Shown here: positions 36,571 to 46,076 of the stretch, piece by piece
Numbering within the stretch: the stretch's first letter is position 1
Layout: every line of letters begins with the position of its first letter
Source: Alphaproteobacteria bacterium
GTDB taxonomy: Bacteria; Pseudomonadota; Alphaproteobacteria; Sphingomonadales; Sphingomonadaceae
NCBI GenBank assembly: GCA_019232625.1
Contig: JAFANP010000022.1
Location: 1 to 49,085 of the forward strand
Reading direction: 5' to 3'
Length of the DNA: 49,085 nt
Translations under genes and position numbers: made by a program
The notes under the pieces: model-generated
What the model saw: the letters and a program-made list of their open reading frames with translations, nothing else
What the model was told of the DNA's origin: nothing
Database searches by the model: none

Positions 36571-38358
36571 CGGCCGGCACTGCTCCTTCAGCCAGGCGAG
36601 CACCTCGCCGTCGAGCTGCGGGCCGACCACCTTGAGAACCTTGGCATTGTAGGCATTGAGCCAGTCGCGCTCTTCCGGCGAAAGCATCTCCGCGACGATC
36701 AGCCTGGGGTCGAGCGGCGCGAAGGTCAGGGTCTCGAAGCCGAGCACCGCCTTCTCCGCGCCCTCCACCTCGCGCGGCTCGACGAGAACCAGGTTCTCGA
36801 TGCGGATGCCATATTCCCCGGTCTTGTAATAACCGGGCTCGTTGGAGAGGAACATGCCGGCCTGGAGCGGCTCGTCGCCGCCGGCCTGGCTGGAGCCGAC
36901 CGGCGAGATCCGTTGCGGCCCTTCGTGGACGGCCAAGTAGGCGCCGACGCCGTGGCCGGTGCCGTGGGCGTAATCGAGCCCGGCGCGCCACAGATATTGG
37001 CGCGCCAGCGTGTCGAGCTGGCTGCCCCGCGTGCCCGCCGGGAAGACGGCCGTGGCGATGGCGATATGGCCCTTGAGGACTCGGGTGAAGCGGTCGCGCA
37101 TCTCCGCCGTCGGCTCGCCGATCGCGACGGTGCGGGTGACGTCGGTGGTGCCGTCGGGATATTGGCCGCCGGAATCGACGAGGTAGAGCGAATCGCGCTC
37201 GAGCGGCCGGTTGGTCTCCTCCGACACCCGGTAGTGGACGATCGCGCCGTTGGGGCCCGCGCCCGAGATCGTGTCGAAGCTCGTGTCCCTGAGGTCGCCG
37301 CAGGCCTGGCGGAAGGCGTGCAGCTTGGCGACCGCTGCAAGCTCGTCCACGCCGCCCTTCGGCGCCTCGACCGAGATCCAGTGCAGGAAGCGGGTGAGGG
37401 CGGCGCCGTCGCGCGCCTGGGCGGCGCGGTGGCCCTCTATCTCGGCGCGATTCTTGATCGCCTTGGGAAGGACGGCGGGGTCGCGCTTCTGGACCACCCG
37501 CGCGCCCGCTTTCTCCAGGGCCTCGAAGATCGCCGCCACCGCCCGTTCCGGATCGGCGACCACCGTCTTGCCGGCGAGCGAGCCGAGATGGGCCTCGAAC
37601 GCGTTGCGGTCGTGCACCCTGACGCCGTTGCCGAGATGCTGGCGCACCTCCTCGCCGATCTTCTCCGGCGCGACGAACAATTCGGCGGTGCCGTCGTCGT
37701 TGACCAGGGCGAAGGACAGGGCGACCGGGGTGTGCTCGACGTCGGCGCCGCGCACGTTGAAGGTCCAGGCGATCGAATCGAGCGCGGAAAGGACGGCGGC
37801 GTCCGCCTTCTGCTCGCGCAGCCAGTCCGCCATCTCCTGGCGCTTGGCGGCGGCGGACTTGCCGGCGAGCGCGTCCGGCTGGACGATCAGGCGGGCCTTG
37901 GAGGGCTCGGGCTTGTCCGCCCAGACGGCGTCGATCGGGTTGCGGCGGACTGCGACCAGCTCCGCGCCGCGCTCGCCCAGCGCCTCCTTCGCCCGAATCA
38001 CCCAGTCCTTGGTATGGAGCCACGGATCGTAGCCGATCCGCCCGCCGTCGGGCGCGTGGGCCTTGAGCCAGTCGGCGACGCTGGTCTCCGGCACCGACTG
38101 GTAGGACCAATGGCGGCCGTCCACCTGGTCGCGGACCTGGAGCGTGTAGCGGCCGTCGACGAAGATGGCCGCTTCCTCGGGCAGCACGGCGGCCGATCCC
38201 GCCGAGCCCTGGAAGCCGGTCAGCCAGGCGAGCCGCTGCGCGTAGGAGCCGACATATTCCGACATATGCTCGTCGGTGAGCGGCACGACGAAGCCGTCGA
38301 GACGGTCCGCCTTCAGCTGTTCCCTCAGCGCGGCCAGGCGGGCTTCGTAGGTGGACAT
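36565..38358 (-). CDS. Aminopeptidase P family protein (M24)
   Basis: A 597-residue Xaa-Pro aminopeptidase of the three-domain type. The metal site is visible in order: VDSGGQYPDGTTDVTRT (two Asp), GTGHGVGAYLAVHEGP (His), SNEPGYYKTGEYGIRIEN (Glu) and the last Glu in the following sheet. The two N-terminal creatinase-like domains (DGFVVPLTDEHMSEYVGSYA; YDPWLHTKDWVIRAKEAL) make it long. I chose ATG 38358 (MSTYEARLAALREQ) over 38412, which adds an unconserved leader. Divergent from the S9 peptidase gene, 65 bases apart, so two peptidase genes share one promoter region. Confidence 0.93.
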   Translation of the reverse strand: MSTYEARLAALREQLKADRLDGFVVPLTDEHMSEYVGSYAQRLAWLTGFQGSAGSAAVLPEEAAIFVDGRYTLQVRDQVDGRHWSYQSVPETSVADWLKAHAPDGGRIGYDPWLHTKDWVIRAKEALGERGAELVAVRRNPIDAVWADKPEPSKARLIVQPDALAGKSAAAKRQEMADWLREQKADAAVLSALDSIAWTFNVRGADVEHTPVALSFALVNDDGTAELFVAPEKIGEEVRQHLGNGVRVHDRNAFEAHLGSLAGKTVVADPERAVAAIFEALEKAGARVVQKRDPAVLPKAIKNRAEIEGHRAAQARDGAALTRFLHWISVEAPKGGVDELAAVAKLHAFRQACGDLRDTSFDTISGAGPNGAIVHYRVSEETNRPLERDSLYLVDSGGQYPDGTTDVTRTVAIGEPTAEMRDRFTRVLKGHIAIATAVFPAGTRGSQLDTLARQYLWRAGLDYAHGTGHGVGAYLAVHEGPQRISPVGSSQAGGDEPLQAGMFLSNEPGYYKTGEYGIRIENLVLVEPREVEGAEKAVLGFETLTFAPLDPRLIVAEMLSPEERDWLNAYNAKVLKVVGPQLDGEVLAWLKEQCRPL

Positions 38359-38423
38359 GGCAAATTCCTCGTCGCTATGGCCTGACCCGGCTACACCAGC
38401 CCCGTTCGTCAAGAAAGGCCGCG

Positions 38424-40490
38424 ATGACCCTTCCCGCCCCGCCTCGCGCCGAGCCGCGCCCCTATAGCTACGAGCGGCACGGGACGACCATCGAGGATCC
38501 CTGGCACTGGCTGCGCGACCCGGGCTATCCGGAGGTCACCGACAAGGATGTGCTCGGCTATCTAGAGGCCGAGAATGCCTATTTCGAAGCCGCCATGGCG
38601 CCGCACCGCGCGCTGGTCGACACGTTGTTCGAGGAGATGAAGGGCCGCGTCCAGGAGGACGAATCCTCGGTGCCGATCCGCGACGGCGACTGGCTCTATT
38701 GGTGGGCCTACAGCCCCGGCGCGCAGTATCGCACCTGGTACAGGCGGCGGGCCGACGGCGGCAGCGACGAGGTGGTGATAGACGAGGCGGCCGAAGCCGA
38801 GGGCAAGGACTATTATCGGCTCGGCGCGATCGCCTTCAGCGACGACGGTCGGCTCGTCGCCACGCTCGTCGACGACAACGGCTCGGAGCGCTTCACGCTG
38901 AGGATCCGCGACGTCGCCGCCGGTGAGGATCTGGAGACCGTCAGCGAGGTGGCGATCGGCCAGCCGGTGTGGACCGCCGACGGGCGCGGCATCGTCTTCA
39001 CCGAGGTGAACGAGAATTGGCGCAGCTACCGGGCGCGCCTCCACCGCCTCGGCCGCCCGCCGGAGGAGGCGCGGACGCTGTACGAGGAGACAGAGGAGCT
39101 CGGCTATTCGGTGGGCGTCTCACGCTCCCAGGATCGAAGCCTGATCCTCATCTCCACCGGCGACAATGCCTCGAACGAAGTCCGCTTCGTCCCGACGGCG
39201 GACCCGGAAGCGGAGCCCGTGCTCGTCTCCCGCCGCCGGGCCGGCCGGCAATATCGCGTCGACGCGGCGCACGGGCGGCTGTGGATCCTCACCAACGACG
39301 ATCACGTCAACTTCCGCCTGGCAGAGGCCGATCCGGCGCGGCCCGACGCCTGGACGACGATAATGCCCGGCTCCGACCGCGTCTATCTGACCGAGCTGCG
39401 CGCCTATCGCGACCATCTCGCTTTGTCCGCCCGGATCGATGGGCTCGACCAGCTGCTGCTGCGCACCTATTCCGGCGAGGAGCGGCGGATACCGTTCGCC
39501 GAGGCCGCTTATTCCGCCGCCTTCCTCGGCAACCCGGACTTCGCGCCTTCGGCCTACCGGCTGCGCTACTCGTCGATGGTGACGCCGGCGACGACCTACG
39601 ATTACCATCCGGGCGAGGACCGGCTCGAGGTCCTTAAGGTTCAGGAGATTCCTTCGGGCTACGATCCGGCGCTTTACGAGAGCGAGCGGCTGATGGTGCC
39701 GGCGCGCGACGGCAAGGCGGTGCCGGTGTCGGTCGTCTACCCCCGCGGCTTCCCGCGCGACGGCAGCGGGCGCCTCTTCCTCTACGCCTACGGCGCCTAC
39801 GGCTACGCCATCCCGCCGAGCTTCTCGAGCAGCCGAATCAGCCTGCTCGACCGGGGCTGCGCCTATGCCATCGCCCACATCCGGGGCGGCGACGATCTCG
39901 GCTACGGCTGGTTCCTCGACGGCAAGCTCGACAAGCGCACCAACACGTTCAACGACTTCGTCGACGCCGCCAGGGGCCTCGTCGCCGCCGGCTTCGCCGC
40001 GCCGGGGCGGATCGCCATCCAGGGCGGGTCGGCCGGCGGCGAGCTGATGGGCGCGGTCGTCAACAGCGACCCCGGGCTCTGGGGCGCCGTCGTCGCCGAC
40101 GTCCCGTTCGTCGACGTCCTCAACACGATGCTCGACGACACCCTCCCCCTGACCCCGGGCGAGTGGCCGGAATGGGGCAACCCGATCGAGGATAAGGCGG
40201 CGTTCGATCTGATCCGCGGCTACAGCCCCTACGACAACGTCCGCGCCCAGGCCTATCCGCCGATGCTGATCACCGGCGGCCTCCACGATCCGCGCGTCAC
40301 CTATTGGGAGCCGGCGAAATGGGCCGCGAAGCTGCGCGCCACCCGGACCGACGACAACCTCCTCCTCCTCAAGATCAACATGGGCGCCGGCCACGGCGGC
40401 AAGTCGGGCCGCTGGGAGCGCCTGCACGAGATCGCCGAGGCCTATGCCTTCGTTCTCGCGCAGATGAGCGGGGGCGAAGCCCGGCCGTGA
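38424..40490 (+). CDS. S9 family peptidase (oligopeptidase B-like)
   Basis: A 688-residue serine peptidase. The N-terminal beta-propeller (YGAYGYAIPPSF precedes the hydrolase part) regulates access, and the C-terminal alpha/beta hydrolase holds the nucleophile S536 in QGGSAGGELMGAVVN, the Asp in GLHDPRVTYWEP and the His in GAGHGGKSGRW. The start APPRAEPRPYSYERHGTTIE is typical of PtrB, which cuts after basic residues in short peptides. The stop overlaps the next start as GTGA. Confidence 0.92.
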   Translation: MTLPAPPRAEPRPYSYERHGTTIEDPWHWLRDPGYPEVTDKDVLGYLEAENAYFEAAMAPHRALVDTLFEEMKGRVQEDESSVPIRDGDWLYWWAYSPGAQYRTWYRRRADGGSDEVVIDEAAEAEGKDYYRLGAIAFSDDGRLVATLVDDNGSERFTLRIRDVAAGEDLETVSEVAIGQPVWTADGRGIVFTEVNENWRSYRARLHRLGRPPEEARTLYEETEELGYSVGVSRSQDRSLILISTGDNASNEVRFVPTADPEAEPVLVSRRRAGRQYRVDAAHGRLWILTNDDHVNFRLAEADPARPDAWTTIMPGSDRVYLTELRAYRDHLALSARIDGLDQLLLRTYSGEERRIPFAEAAYSAAFLGNPDFAPSAYRLRYSSMVTPATTYDYHPGEDRLEVLKVQEIPSGYDPALYESERLMVPARDGKAVPVSVVYPRGFPRDGSGRLFLYAYGAYGYAIPPSFSSSRISLLDRGCAYAIAHIRGGDDLGYGWFLDGKLDKRTNTFNDFVDAARGLVAAGFAAPGRIAIQGGSAGGELMGAVVNSDPGLWGAVVADVPFVDVLNTMLDDTLPLTPGEWPEWGNPIEDKAAFDLIRGYSPYDNVRAQAYPPMLITGGLHDPRVTYWEPAKWAAKLRATRTDDNLLLLKINMGAGHGGKSGRWERLHEIAEAYAFVLAQMSGGEARP

Positions 40491-40891
40491 CCGTGCCAGC
40501 CCGGCCGTTCGAGAAGACGATCACCGCGACCGCGGCGGACGCCGACGAGCTCGGCCACGTCAACAATGCCGTCTGGGTGCGCTGGATCCAGGACATGGCG
40601 ACGGCGCATTGGGAGGCGGCGGCGCCCGCCGAGCACCAGGCGGCCTATGTCTGGGTCGTGATCCGCCACGAGATAGACTATCTGCGCGCATTGCTGCCCG
40701 GCGAGACGGTGACCGGCCGCACCTGGGTGGCGGAGGCGCCGAAGGGCGCCCGCTTCGACCGCCATGTCGAGTTCGCCGGCGACGACGGCAAGCTCCGCGT
40801 CAAGGCGCGGACGACCTGGGCGATCCTCGACAAGGCCACCGGCCGCCCCTTGCGGGTGCCGCCGGAGGTGGCGGCGCCCTTCCTCCGCTAG
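40487..40891 (+). CDS. Acyl-CoA thioesterase, 4HBT hot-dog family
   Basis: A 134-residue hot-dog-fold protein. The catalytic region ADADELGHVNNAVWVRWIQD matches 4-hydroxybenzoyl-CoA-like thioesterases (D-x-x-GHVNN), followed by VIRHEIDYLRALLPGETVTG. Substrate unknown. GTG 40487 overlaps the peptidase stop by four bases; a second GTG two codons later is also possible. Confidence 0.88.
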   Translation: MTVPARPFEKTITATAADADELGHVNNAVWVRWIQDMATAHWEAAAPAEHQAAYVWVVIRHEIDYLRALLPGETVTGRTWVAEAPKGARFDRHVEFAGDDGKLRVKARTTWAILDKATGRPLRVPPEVAAPFLR

Positions 40892-40907
40892 TCCTCCCCG
40901 GCATTCG

Positions 40908-41012
40908 CCGTGGAGGGGGACCATGCGAAGCATGGTGGAGGGGTCCTTCCATCAAGAGGCCCCTCCACCGCGCTCCGCGCGGTCTCCCTCCCCTCGAAAT
41001 CGAGGGGAGGAT
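40908..41012. repeat. Nested palindromic repeat, GGTGGAGGGG family
   Basis: A hairpin CCATGC(GAA)GCATGG is followed by GGTGGAGGGG, which pairs with CCCCTCCACC further on, and GCGC...GCGC and GGGGAGG-type arms enclose them. It shares its core with the repeat at 20739-20855. It fills the gap between the thioesterase gene and the converging membrane-protein gene. Confidence 0.6.
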
Positions 41013-41029
41013 TGGGGTTTGCCGCGGCC

Positions 41030-41350
41030 TCAGTCGTCGTCGGACGCCTCCAGCTTCATCCGCAGCGCGGCGGCCGCGGCGGTGCCGAGCACGAAGGCGA
41101 TCGCATAGCCGACCGGCGGAATGACGAGCGACCCGCCGGACGAGGAGAGGCTCGCGGTGAGGAAGAGGGTGGCCGCCAGCATCAGGATCAGGAAGGCGAG
41201 GACGGAGCCGATCGCCATGGCGGTGACGTCGTCCTCGATCATGCGGCCGAGGACCAGCCGGTCGAGGCCCCAGGAAAGGAGGTAGCCCAGCACGAGGGCG
41301 GCGACGGTCGCCGCGGCGAGGTGGGTGAAATCCTGGTTGAAGAAGAACAT
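41030..41350 (-). CDS. Small integral membrane protein
   Basis: A 106-residue protein with three likely helices (LAAATVAALVLGYLLSWGL; AMAIGSVLAFLILMLAATLF; VIPPVGYAIAFVLGTAAAAA) and an acidic tail (LEASDDD). No family recognised. It follows the alpha/beta hydrolase gene after 93 bases and may belong to the serS transcript. Confidence 0.65.
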   Translation of the reverse strand: MFFFNQDFTHLAAATVAALVLGYLLSWGLDRLVLGRMIEDDVTAMAIGSVLAFLILMLAATLFLTASLSSSGGSLVIPPVGYAIAFVLGTAAAAALRMKLEASDDD

Positions 41351-41443
41351 CGCTAGCCCCCCGGCACGCCGATGCGGCCTGTCGGCGCGACGCTATGGGC
41401 GCGCACCCCGAAAGTCCAACTCGCAGCGCTCCGCGAGGAGAGG

Positions 41444-42145
41444 CTAGGGAAAGGTGCGGATCGCCTCGACGATCCTGGGATAGGCGCGGCCGCTGAGGCC
41501 GAAGCCCATGTGGGTGCAGTCGAGCTCCAGCTCGGCGTCCCGCTCGCCCTCCTCGCCGCGGGCGGCGCAGACGGCGACGATGCCGTCCCGCCGCGACCAG
41601 ATCGCCAGCGTCGGCACCGGCGGCTTCACCGCCGGGTCTGAGGCGATGGGCGGGTCGTCGACCGGATGGCCGGCGACCAGCTCGTAGAGGCGCCAGACGT
41701 TGTTGTTGCGACGGTCGCCGGAGAAGGGCGAGCCGAGCGTCACCACCTTCGCGACGAGGTCGGGGCGCAGCTTGGCCGCCTCGCGGGCGAAGATGCCGCC
41801 GAGGCTCCATCCGACGAGGATGACGGGGCGGCCGCCGCCGAACGCCTCGATCCCCGCGACGATTCTCTCCAGCGTGTCGGCCGCCACGCCCTTGTTGAGG
41901 CCGAGGCTCCAGCCGGTCACCCGGTAGCCGGCCGCCGCCAGCGCCTTCTGGAGGCCGAGGGTGGTATGGTCGGTGGCGAGGAAGCCGGGCAGGACCATGA
42001 GCGGCGCCCCGTCCTCGGGCCCGCGGACGCCGGCGCGGCCGAAGCTGCGGTAGATCCGCGCCCAGACCGACGCCCATTCGCGCAGCAGCATCCACTTGGG
42101 CGGCCGGCGAAGGTCGGCTGGCCTCGGCGCGCTAGAGATATTCAC
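41444..42145 (-). CDS. Alpha/beta hydrolase
   Basis: A 233-residue esterase-like hydrolase. The nucleophile elbow is GWSLGGIFAREAAKL, the acid is in IWSRRDGIVA and the catalytic His is in LDCTHMGFGLS. PLMVLPGFLATDHTTLGLQK gives the oxyanion loop, resembling lipase-like proteins. Substrate unknown. It overlaps the end of serS by 14 bases, so the two are co-transcribed. Confidence 0.85.
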   Translation of the reverse strand: MNISSAPRPADLRRPPKWMLLREWASVWARIYRSFGRAGVRGPEDGAPLMVLPGFLATDHTTLGLQKALAAAGYRVTGWSLGLNKGVAADTLERIVAGIEAFGGGRPVILVGWSLGGIFAREAAKLRPDLVAKVVTLGSPFSGDRRNNNVWRLYELVAGHPVDDPPIASDPAVKPPVPTLAIWSRRDGIVAVCAARGEEGERDAELELDCTHMGFGLSGRAYPRIVEAIRTFP

Positions 42146-43391
42146 CGCCCATCAGGTCCTGGAGCGCGGCCGGCAGCCGCACCCGTCCGTCGGCCTGCTG
42201 ATGGTTCTCGAGCAGCGGGACGAGGATGCGCGGGCTCGCCAGGGCGGTGTTGTTGAGAGTGTGGACGAAGCGCACCTTGCGCTCGCCGTCGCGCCAGCGA
42301 AGGTTGGCGCGGCGCGCCTGCCAGTCGTGCAGGGTCGAGCAGCTGTGCGTCTCGCGATACTTGCCGAGCGAGGGCACCCAGCTCTCTATGTCGTTCATCC
42401 GGAACTTGCCGAGGCCCATGTCGCCGGTCGACGTCTCGACCACCTGATAGGGAATTTCGAGGTCCTTCAGCAGCATCTCGGCATTGCCGAGCAGGCGGGC
42501 GTGCCAGCGGGCGGACGTCTCGTGGTCGTCCTCGCAGATGACATATTGCTCGAGCTTGTAGAATTGGTGGACGCGCAGCAGCCCGCGCACGTCGCGGCCT
42601 GCGCTTCCCGCCTCCCGGCGGAAGCAGGGGGAGAAGCCGGCGTAGAGTATCGGCAGGCGGTCCGTTTCCAGTATCTCGCCGCTGTGGAGCGAGGTCAGAG
42701 CGATCTCGCCGGTGCCGGCGAGGTAGAGCCCGTCCGCCGGGATCGCATAGGCTTCCTCCTCGTGGCCGGGGAAATGGCCCGTGGCGACGAAGGCCTGGGG
42801 GCGGGCGAGCGCCGGGACCGTCATCAGCGTGAAGCCCTCGGCGGCGAGCTTGCGCTCGGCCCAGAACATCAGCGCCTGCTCCAGGAGGGCGAGGCGGCCC
42901 TTCAGGCAATAGGTGCGCGAGCCGGCGACCTGGGTGATGCGGGCGAGGTCCGCCCAGTCGTTCATCTCTATGAGTTCGACATGGTCGCGCGGCGCGAAGT
43001 CGAAGCGGGGCGGCTCGCCCTCGGTGCGGATCACGAGGTTGGCGGTTTCGTCGGGCCCGACGGGCGCCCCGTCCCAGGGGATGTTCGGCACGCGCAGCAT
43101 CAGGCCCTCGAGCTCGGCCTGCGTCTCGCCGAGCGCCGCCTCGGCCTCGCCCGCCTCGGCGCCCATCGCCTTGGCGCGCTGGCCGAGGGCCGGCCGCTCG
43201 GCGGGGTCGGCGGTCTTGAACGCGGCGCTTATCTCGTTGCGCTGGCGGCGAAGCTCGTCGATCCTGGTCTTGAGCGCCCTCGCCTCGGCGTCGAGCGCGA
43301 GCAGGCGGTCGACGTCGAGGGCGACGTTCTTCTCTCGGGCGGCCTTGCGGACGGCGTCGGGATGGTCGCGGATGAAGGCCGGATTGAGCAT
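42132..43391 (-). CDS. serS: Serine-tRNA ligase
   Basis: A 419-residue class II synthetase. The N-terminal coiled-coil arm (ALKTRIDELRRQRNEISAAF, then QAELEGLMLRVPN) contacts the long variable arm of tRNA-Ser. Motif 2 is GFSPCFRREAGSAGRDVRGL, and motif 3 lies near the C-terminus (NNTALASPRILVPLLENHQQ). Length is normal. A tRNA-Ser gene lies 2.9 kb away at 46247-46339. Confidence 0.97.
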   Translation of the reverse strand: MLNPAFIRDHPDAVRKAAREKNVALDVDRLLALDAEARALKTRIDELRRQRNEISAAFKTADPAERPALGQRAKAMGAEAGEAEAALGETQAELEGLMLRVPNIPWDGAPVGPDETANLVIRTEGEPPRFDFAPRDHVELIEMNDWADLARITQVAGSRTYCLKGRLALLEQALMFWAERKLAAEGFTLMTVPALARPQAFVATGHFPGHEEEAYAIPADGLYLAGTGEIALTSLHSGEILETDRLPILYAGFSPCFRREAGSAGRDVRGLLRVHQFYKLEQYVICEDDHETSARWHARLLGNAEMLLKDLEIPYQVVETSTGDMGLGKFRMNDIESWVPSLGKYRETHSCSTLHDWQARRANLRWRDGERKVRFVHTLNNTALASPRILVPLLENHQQADGRVRLPAALQDLMGGEYL

Positions 43392-43535
43392 ATGGTCCTA
43401 AAAGAGGAGAATGGCGGCGCTGTCAAAGCCGCCGCCGCCCCCCCGCCTCCATCCGCCGCAGCGGCGCGGCGTCCGGCGGGCGCCTTTACCAATTGTTAAC
43501 CATTGGGCGCGGGAAATACGGGGGTGGAGACTCGT

Positions 43536-44189
43536 ATGATCCGCCTGCCCCTCCGGCGCCCGCTTCGGCTCCTCGCCGCACCCGCGGCGGCGCTCCTCGC
43601 CGGCTGCCAGACGCTGGCGACGCCGCCGCCGCGGCCGCAGGCGAGCCTCGTCATCGAGGAGCCCGAGGCGTGGCGCGGCCAGGCCTCCCCGGCGGACGCG
43701 GCGCTGATCGACCGCCTTCCCGCCCTCTGGACCGCCGCTCTGGCGCAGGCCCGCGCCGCCCGCTTCTCGCGCCGCATCGCCGCCGAGGGCGAGCTGCTCG
43801 ACCCCTCCGTCGCCCTGCCGCGCGCCGCCCCCGCGCCGGGCCCCTATGCCTGCCGCGCGGTCCGCCTCGCCGTGCCTGCGCCGCGTCCCCGGTGGGAAGA
43901 GAGCGGCGACTTCTTCTGCTTCGTCGGCGCCGGGCCGGACGGCCTCAGCCTCACCGTCGACGGCCCCCAGCGTCTCGGCGGCTACCTCCAGGAGGAGAAA
44001 GGCGGCGCCCGCCTCATCTTCCTCGGCGGCATCGCCCCGCGCCGGGGCGCCCTCAGCGCCTATGGCGACGACCCGGCCACCGACGCCGTCGGCACCCTCG
44101 AACGCCTCGCCGACTTCCGCTACCGCCTGACCCTCCCCGGCCGCGCCGGCGGGCTGACCGTCTACGAGATGGTGGCGGCGCCGCGGTGA
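43536..44189 (+). CDS. DUF4893 domain lipoprotein
   Basis: A 217-residue predicted lipoprotein ([20 protein letters not shown] followed by LAGCQ). The DUF4893 domain includes the conserved PLPAPGPYACRAVRL-like segment and a SGDFFCFVGAGPDGLSLTVD stretch. The family is typical of Sphingomonadales and of unknown function. ATG 43536 gives a clean signal; the frame to 43503 adds eleven residues. A TTAACCATT near 43497 resembles half of a CtrA box, too short to claim. Confidence 0.85.
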   Translation: MIRLPLRRPLRLLAAPAAALLAGCQTLATPPPRPQASLVIEEPEAWRGQASPADAALIDRLPALWTAALAQARAARFSRRIAAEGELLDPSVALPRAAPAPGPYACRAVRLAVPAPRPRWEESGDFFCFVGAGPDGLSLTVDGPQRLGGYLQEEKGGARLIFLGGIAPRRGALSAYGDDPATDAVGTLERLADFRYRLTLPGRAGGLTVYEMVAAPR

Positions 44190-44230
44190 TCTACCGCACC
44201 CGCTGCCGCGCGGGCGGCGGCGGGCTCTCG

Positions 44231-45448
44231 CTAGATCGCCAGCGACGCTCGATGCTCCTCGATTCGCGCCAAAAGCTCGGCTGACATCGGCCAGCTCGCA
44301 CTTTGGCGTCCCCAAGCGGCGTCGAATCGCTCTACCGTTTCACGGGCCGCGTCGAGCACGGGCCCTTGAGCGACCTTTGCCTTGTCGGCGATCGTGGCGA
44401 GCTCCTCGTAGGTGAAGCTCGGCCAGGCCTTGGAATTGCGGAATTTGAGCGCCGACTCGTCGTTCGGGAGGTAGGGGACCGTCGAGAGGAGGTCGTAGGC
44501 CGGCGAGAGCTCGGGCGTCCGCCGGTCGCGGTAGATGAGCGACCAGTTCTTCAGGTGCATGTCGCCGTTGCCGATCAGGACCGAGAAGGTCAGCCGGCGG
44601 ATGAACTGGTCGATGCTGCGCTCGTCCGTCTCGATCGCGAGCGCGGCGAGGAGCGTGCGGTAGCTCGCATCGTCATATTTCGCCTCGGGGTAGACGCGGT
44701 AGAATTGCGCGAAATCCTCGATATGGACCGGGCCTTCGGGCGTCCGGTCCAACCGGCGGATGGCGAAGGCGGTGGTCCCGTAGCGCTCGATCCCCTCCGG
44801 CAGCCCTTCGATCGTGTCGATCCCCACCAGCTCGGTCTCGGGGACGTCTATGCCGATCTCGCGCGCCAGCGTCATCATCGAGAACTCGTTCTCCGGGACC
44901 TCCGGGAGACGCAGCGAGGGAAGCTTGATGATCCAGCCGCCGCCCGCGCCCTGGGCCGGGATGGTGAGGCCGGCATTCTTGCCCCGGTTCTTGAGCGCCG
45001 AGAATTTGAGCTGGACCCCGGCGAGCGAGAAACGAAGCTTCGGCGCGTCGGCGAGGCCCTGGGGGTTGGAATCGGATGGGAGGGGCGCGGCGCGGTCCGG
45101 ATCGGCGGGCAGTGCGCGGACGGCGCCCGGCAGGTCGCCGCCGAGCTCGGTCAGCAGGCGGAACTCGCGGATCGCGTTGATGCCTGTGCGGCCGGCGAGA
45201 AAGTCGCGCAGCGCGCCTTCGGGCAGGAGGTTGGAGAAGAAGGGCTGCAACCGTGTCTGATAGGGACGGTTGTCGGCCGTGTAGAGGTCGCCGTAGCGGC
45301 CCTTGAACGACAGGCTCAGCGTCTCGCGCTCCGGGTCCTGCGCATAGGCTTCGTCGAAGGTGAAGATGCTGCGGTCGCCTTCGAGCGCCGTGATCGTTCC
45401 GACACGGCGGTCGTGGAGCAGGATATCGAGGGCGCGGACGTCAGTCAT
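44231..45448 (-). CDS. hipA: HipA-type serine/threonine kinase toxin
   Basis: A 405-residue kinase toxin. Motifs follow HipA: LRFSLAGVQLKFSAL, ENEFSMMTLAREIGIDVPET, AFAIRRLDR, the catalytic loop IGNGDMHLKNWSLIY (D296 plus Lys-Asn) and LSPAYDLLSTVPY as the metal motif. E. coli HipA phosphorylates GltX; the target here is unknown. I chose ATG 45448 (MTDVRALDILL), which overlaps the hipB-like stop by eight bases; the frame to 45511 is antisense-like. All key kinase residues are intact, so it should be active. Confidence 0.92.
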   Translation of the reverse strand: MTDVRALDILLHDRRVGTITALEGDRSIFTFDEAYAQDPERETLSLSFKGRYGDLYTADNRPYQTRLQPFFSNLLPEGALRDFLAGRTGINAIREFRLLTELGGDLPGAVRALPADPDRAAPLPSDSNPQGLADAPKLRFSLAGVQLKFSALKNRGKNAGLTIPAQGAGGGWIIKLPSLRLPEVPENEFSMMTLAREIGIDVPETELVGIDTIEGLPEGIERYGTTAFAIRRLDRTPEGPVHIEDFAQFYRVYPEAKYDDASYRTLLAALAIETDERSIDQFIRRLTFSVLIGNGDMHLKNWSLIYRDRRTPELSPAYDLLSTVPYLPNDESALKFRNSKAWPSFTYEELATIADKAKVAQGPVLDAARETVERFDAAWGRQSASWPMSAELLARIEEHRASLAI

Positions 45449-46055
45449 CCTCGGCCTCGAGACTGTGGGCGGGGAGCTGCGCTTGCTCGCCCCTGCCATG
45501 GAAACGCGCATTGCGAAGGGCGCGGAGCGCGGCCGTGGCCCGTGCGATCGCAGGCCCGATCCTGCGTGGATCCTCGTCGAGCAGCCTCTCGATCTTCTGC
45601 CTCGACGGCGCGGCGAGGCGCAGCGCCTTCAGCGACTCCGGATCGAAGGGAAGCGCGCTGAGCTCTTCCAGGATTCGACGGAATCGGTCCGCCTCTTCGA
45701 CAGCGGGGTAGCCGGCCTCGATGTCGCGGGCGAGGCGGAGCAGCGGCTCGAGTATGGCACGCGCCGCGGACGTGCTGCGGTCGGTCGGCGCCTGGGCGAA
45801 GGTCCTCACCAGGCCCTCCACCGCCGGCAGCGCCTGGCGGGGGACGAGCTTGAGCTCGAGATCGAGCGCGCGGGCGAGCTCGGACAGGCTCGAGAATTGG
45901 AGATCGACGGCGCCTTGCTCGATCTTGGAGATGTGACTTTGCGGCAGGCCGACGCGCTCGCCCAGCTCGCGCTGCGTCAGACCCTTCGCCACGCGTGCGT
46001 CGCGTAGGCCGTCGCCGACCTGCCGTCGCTGGGAGAATGATATCTGCTTTCGCAT
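45441..46055 (-). CDS. hipB: XRE-family antitoxin (HipB-like) with long C-terminal domain
   Basis: A 204-residue protein. The N-terminal HTH of the XRE/Cro type spans residues 14-67 (GLTQRELGERVGLPQSHISK followed by IEQGAVDLQFSSLSELARAL). A helical C-terminal region of about 130 residues follows (VEEADRFRRILEELSALPFD and others), absent from the 88-residue E. coli HipB. It precedes hipA and overlaps it by eight bases. It probably binds its own AT-rich promoter and neutralises HipA; the extension may do the latter. ATG 46055 (MRKQISFSQRR) is preferred over 46106. Confidence 0.88.
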   Translation of the reverse strand: MRKQISFSQRRQVGDGLRDARVAKGLTQRELGERVGLPQSHISKIEQGAVDLQFSSLSELARALDLELKLVPRQALPAVEGLVRTFAQAPTDRSTSAARAILEPLLRLARDIEAGYPAVEEADRFRRILEELSALPFDPESLKALRLAAPSRQKIERLLDEDPRRIGPAIARATAALRALRNARFHGRGEQAQLPAHSLEAEDD

Positions 46056-46076
46056 ATGAAACCAACATATATATAT

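Noticed and set aside
43490-43510. CtrA-like site TTAACC near the DUF4893 gene
   Set aside because: Only one half-site is present; the TTAA-N7-TTAA spacing is missing.
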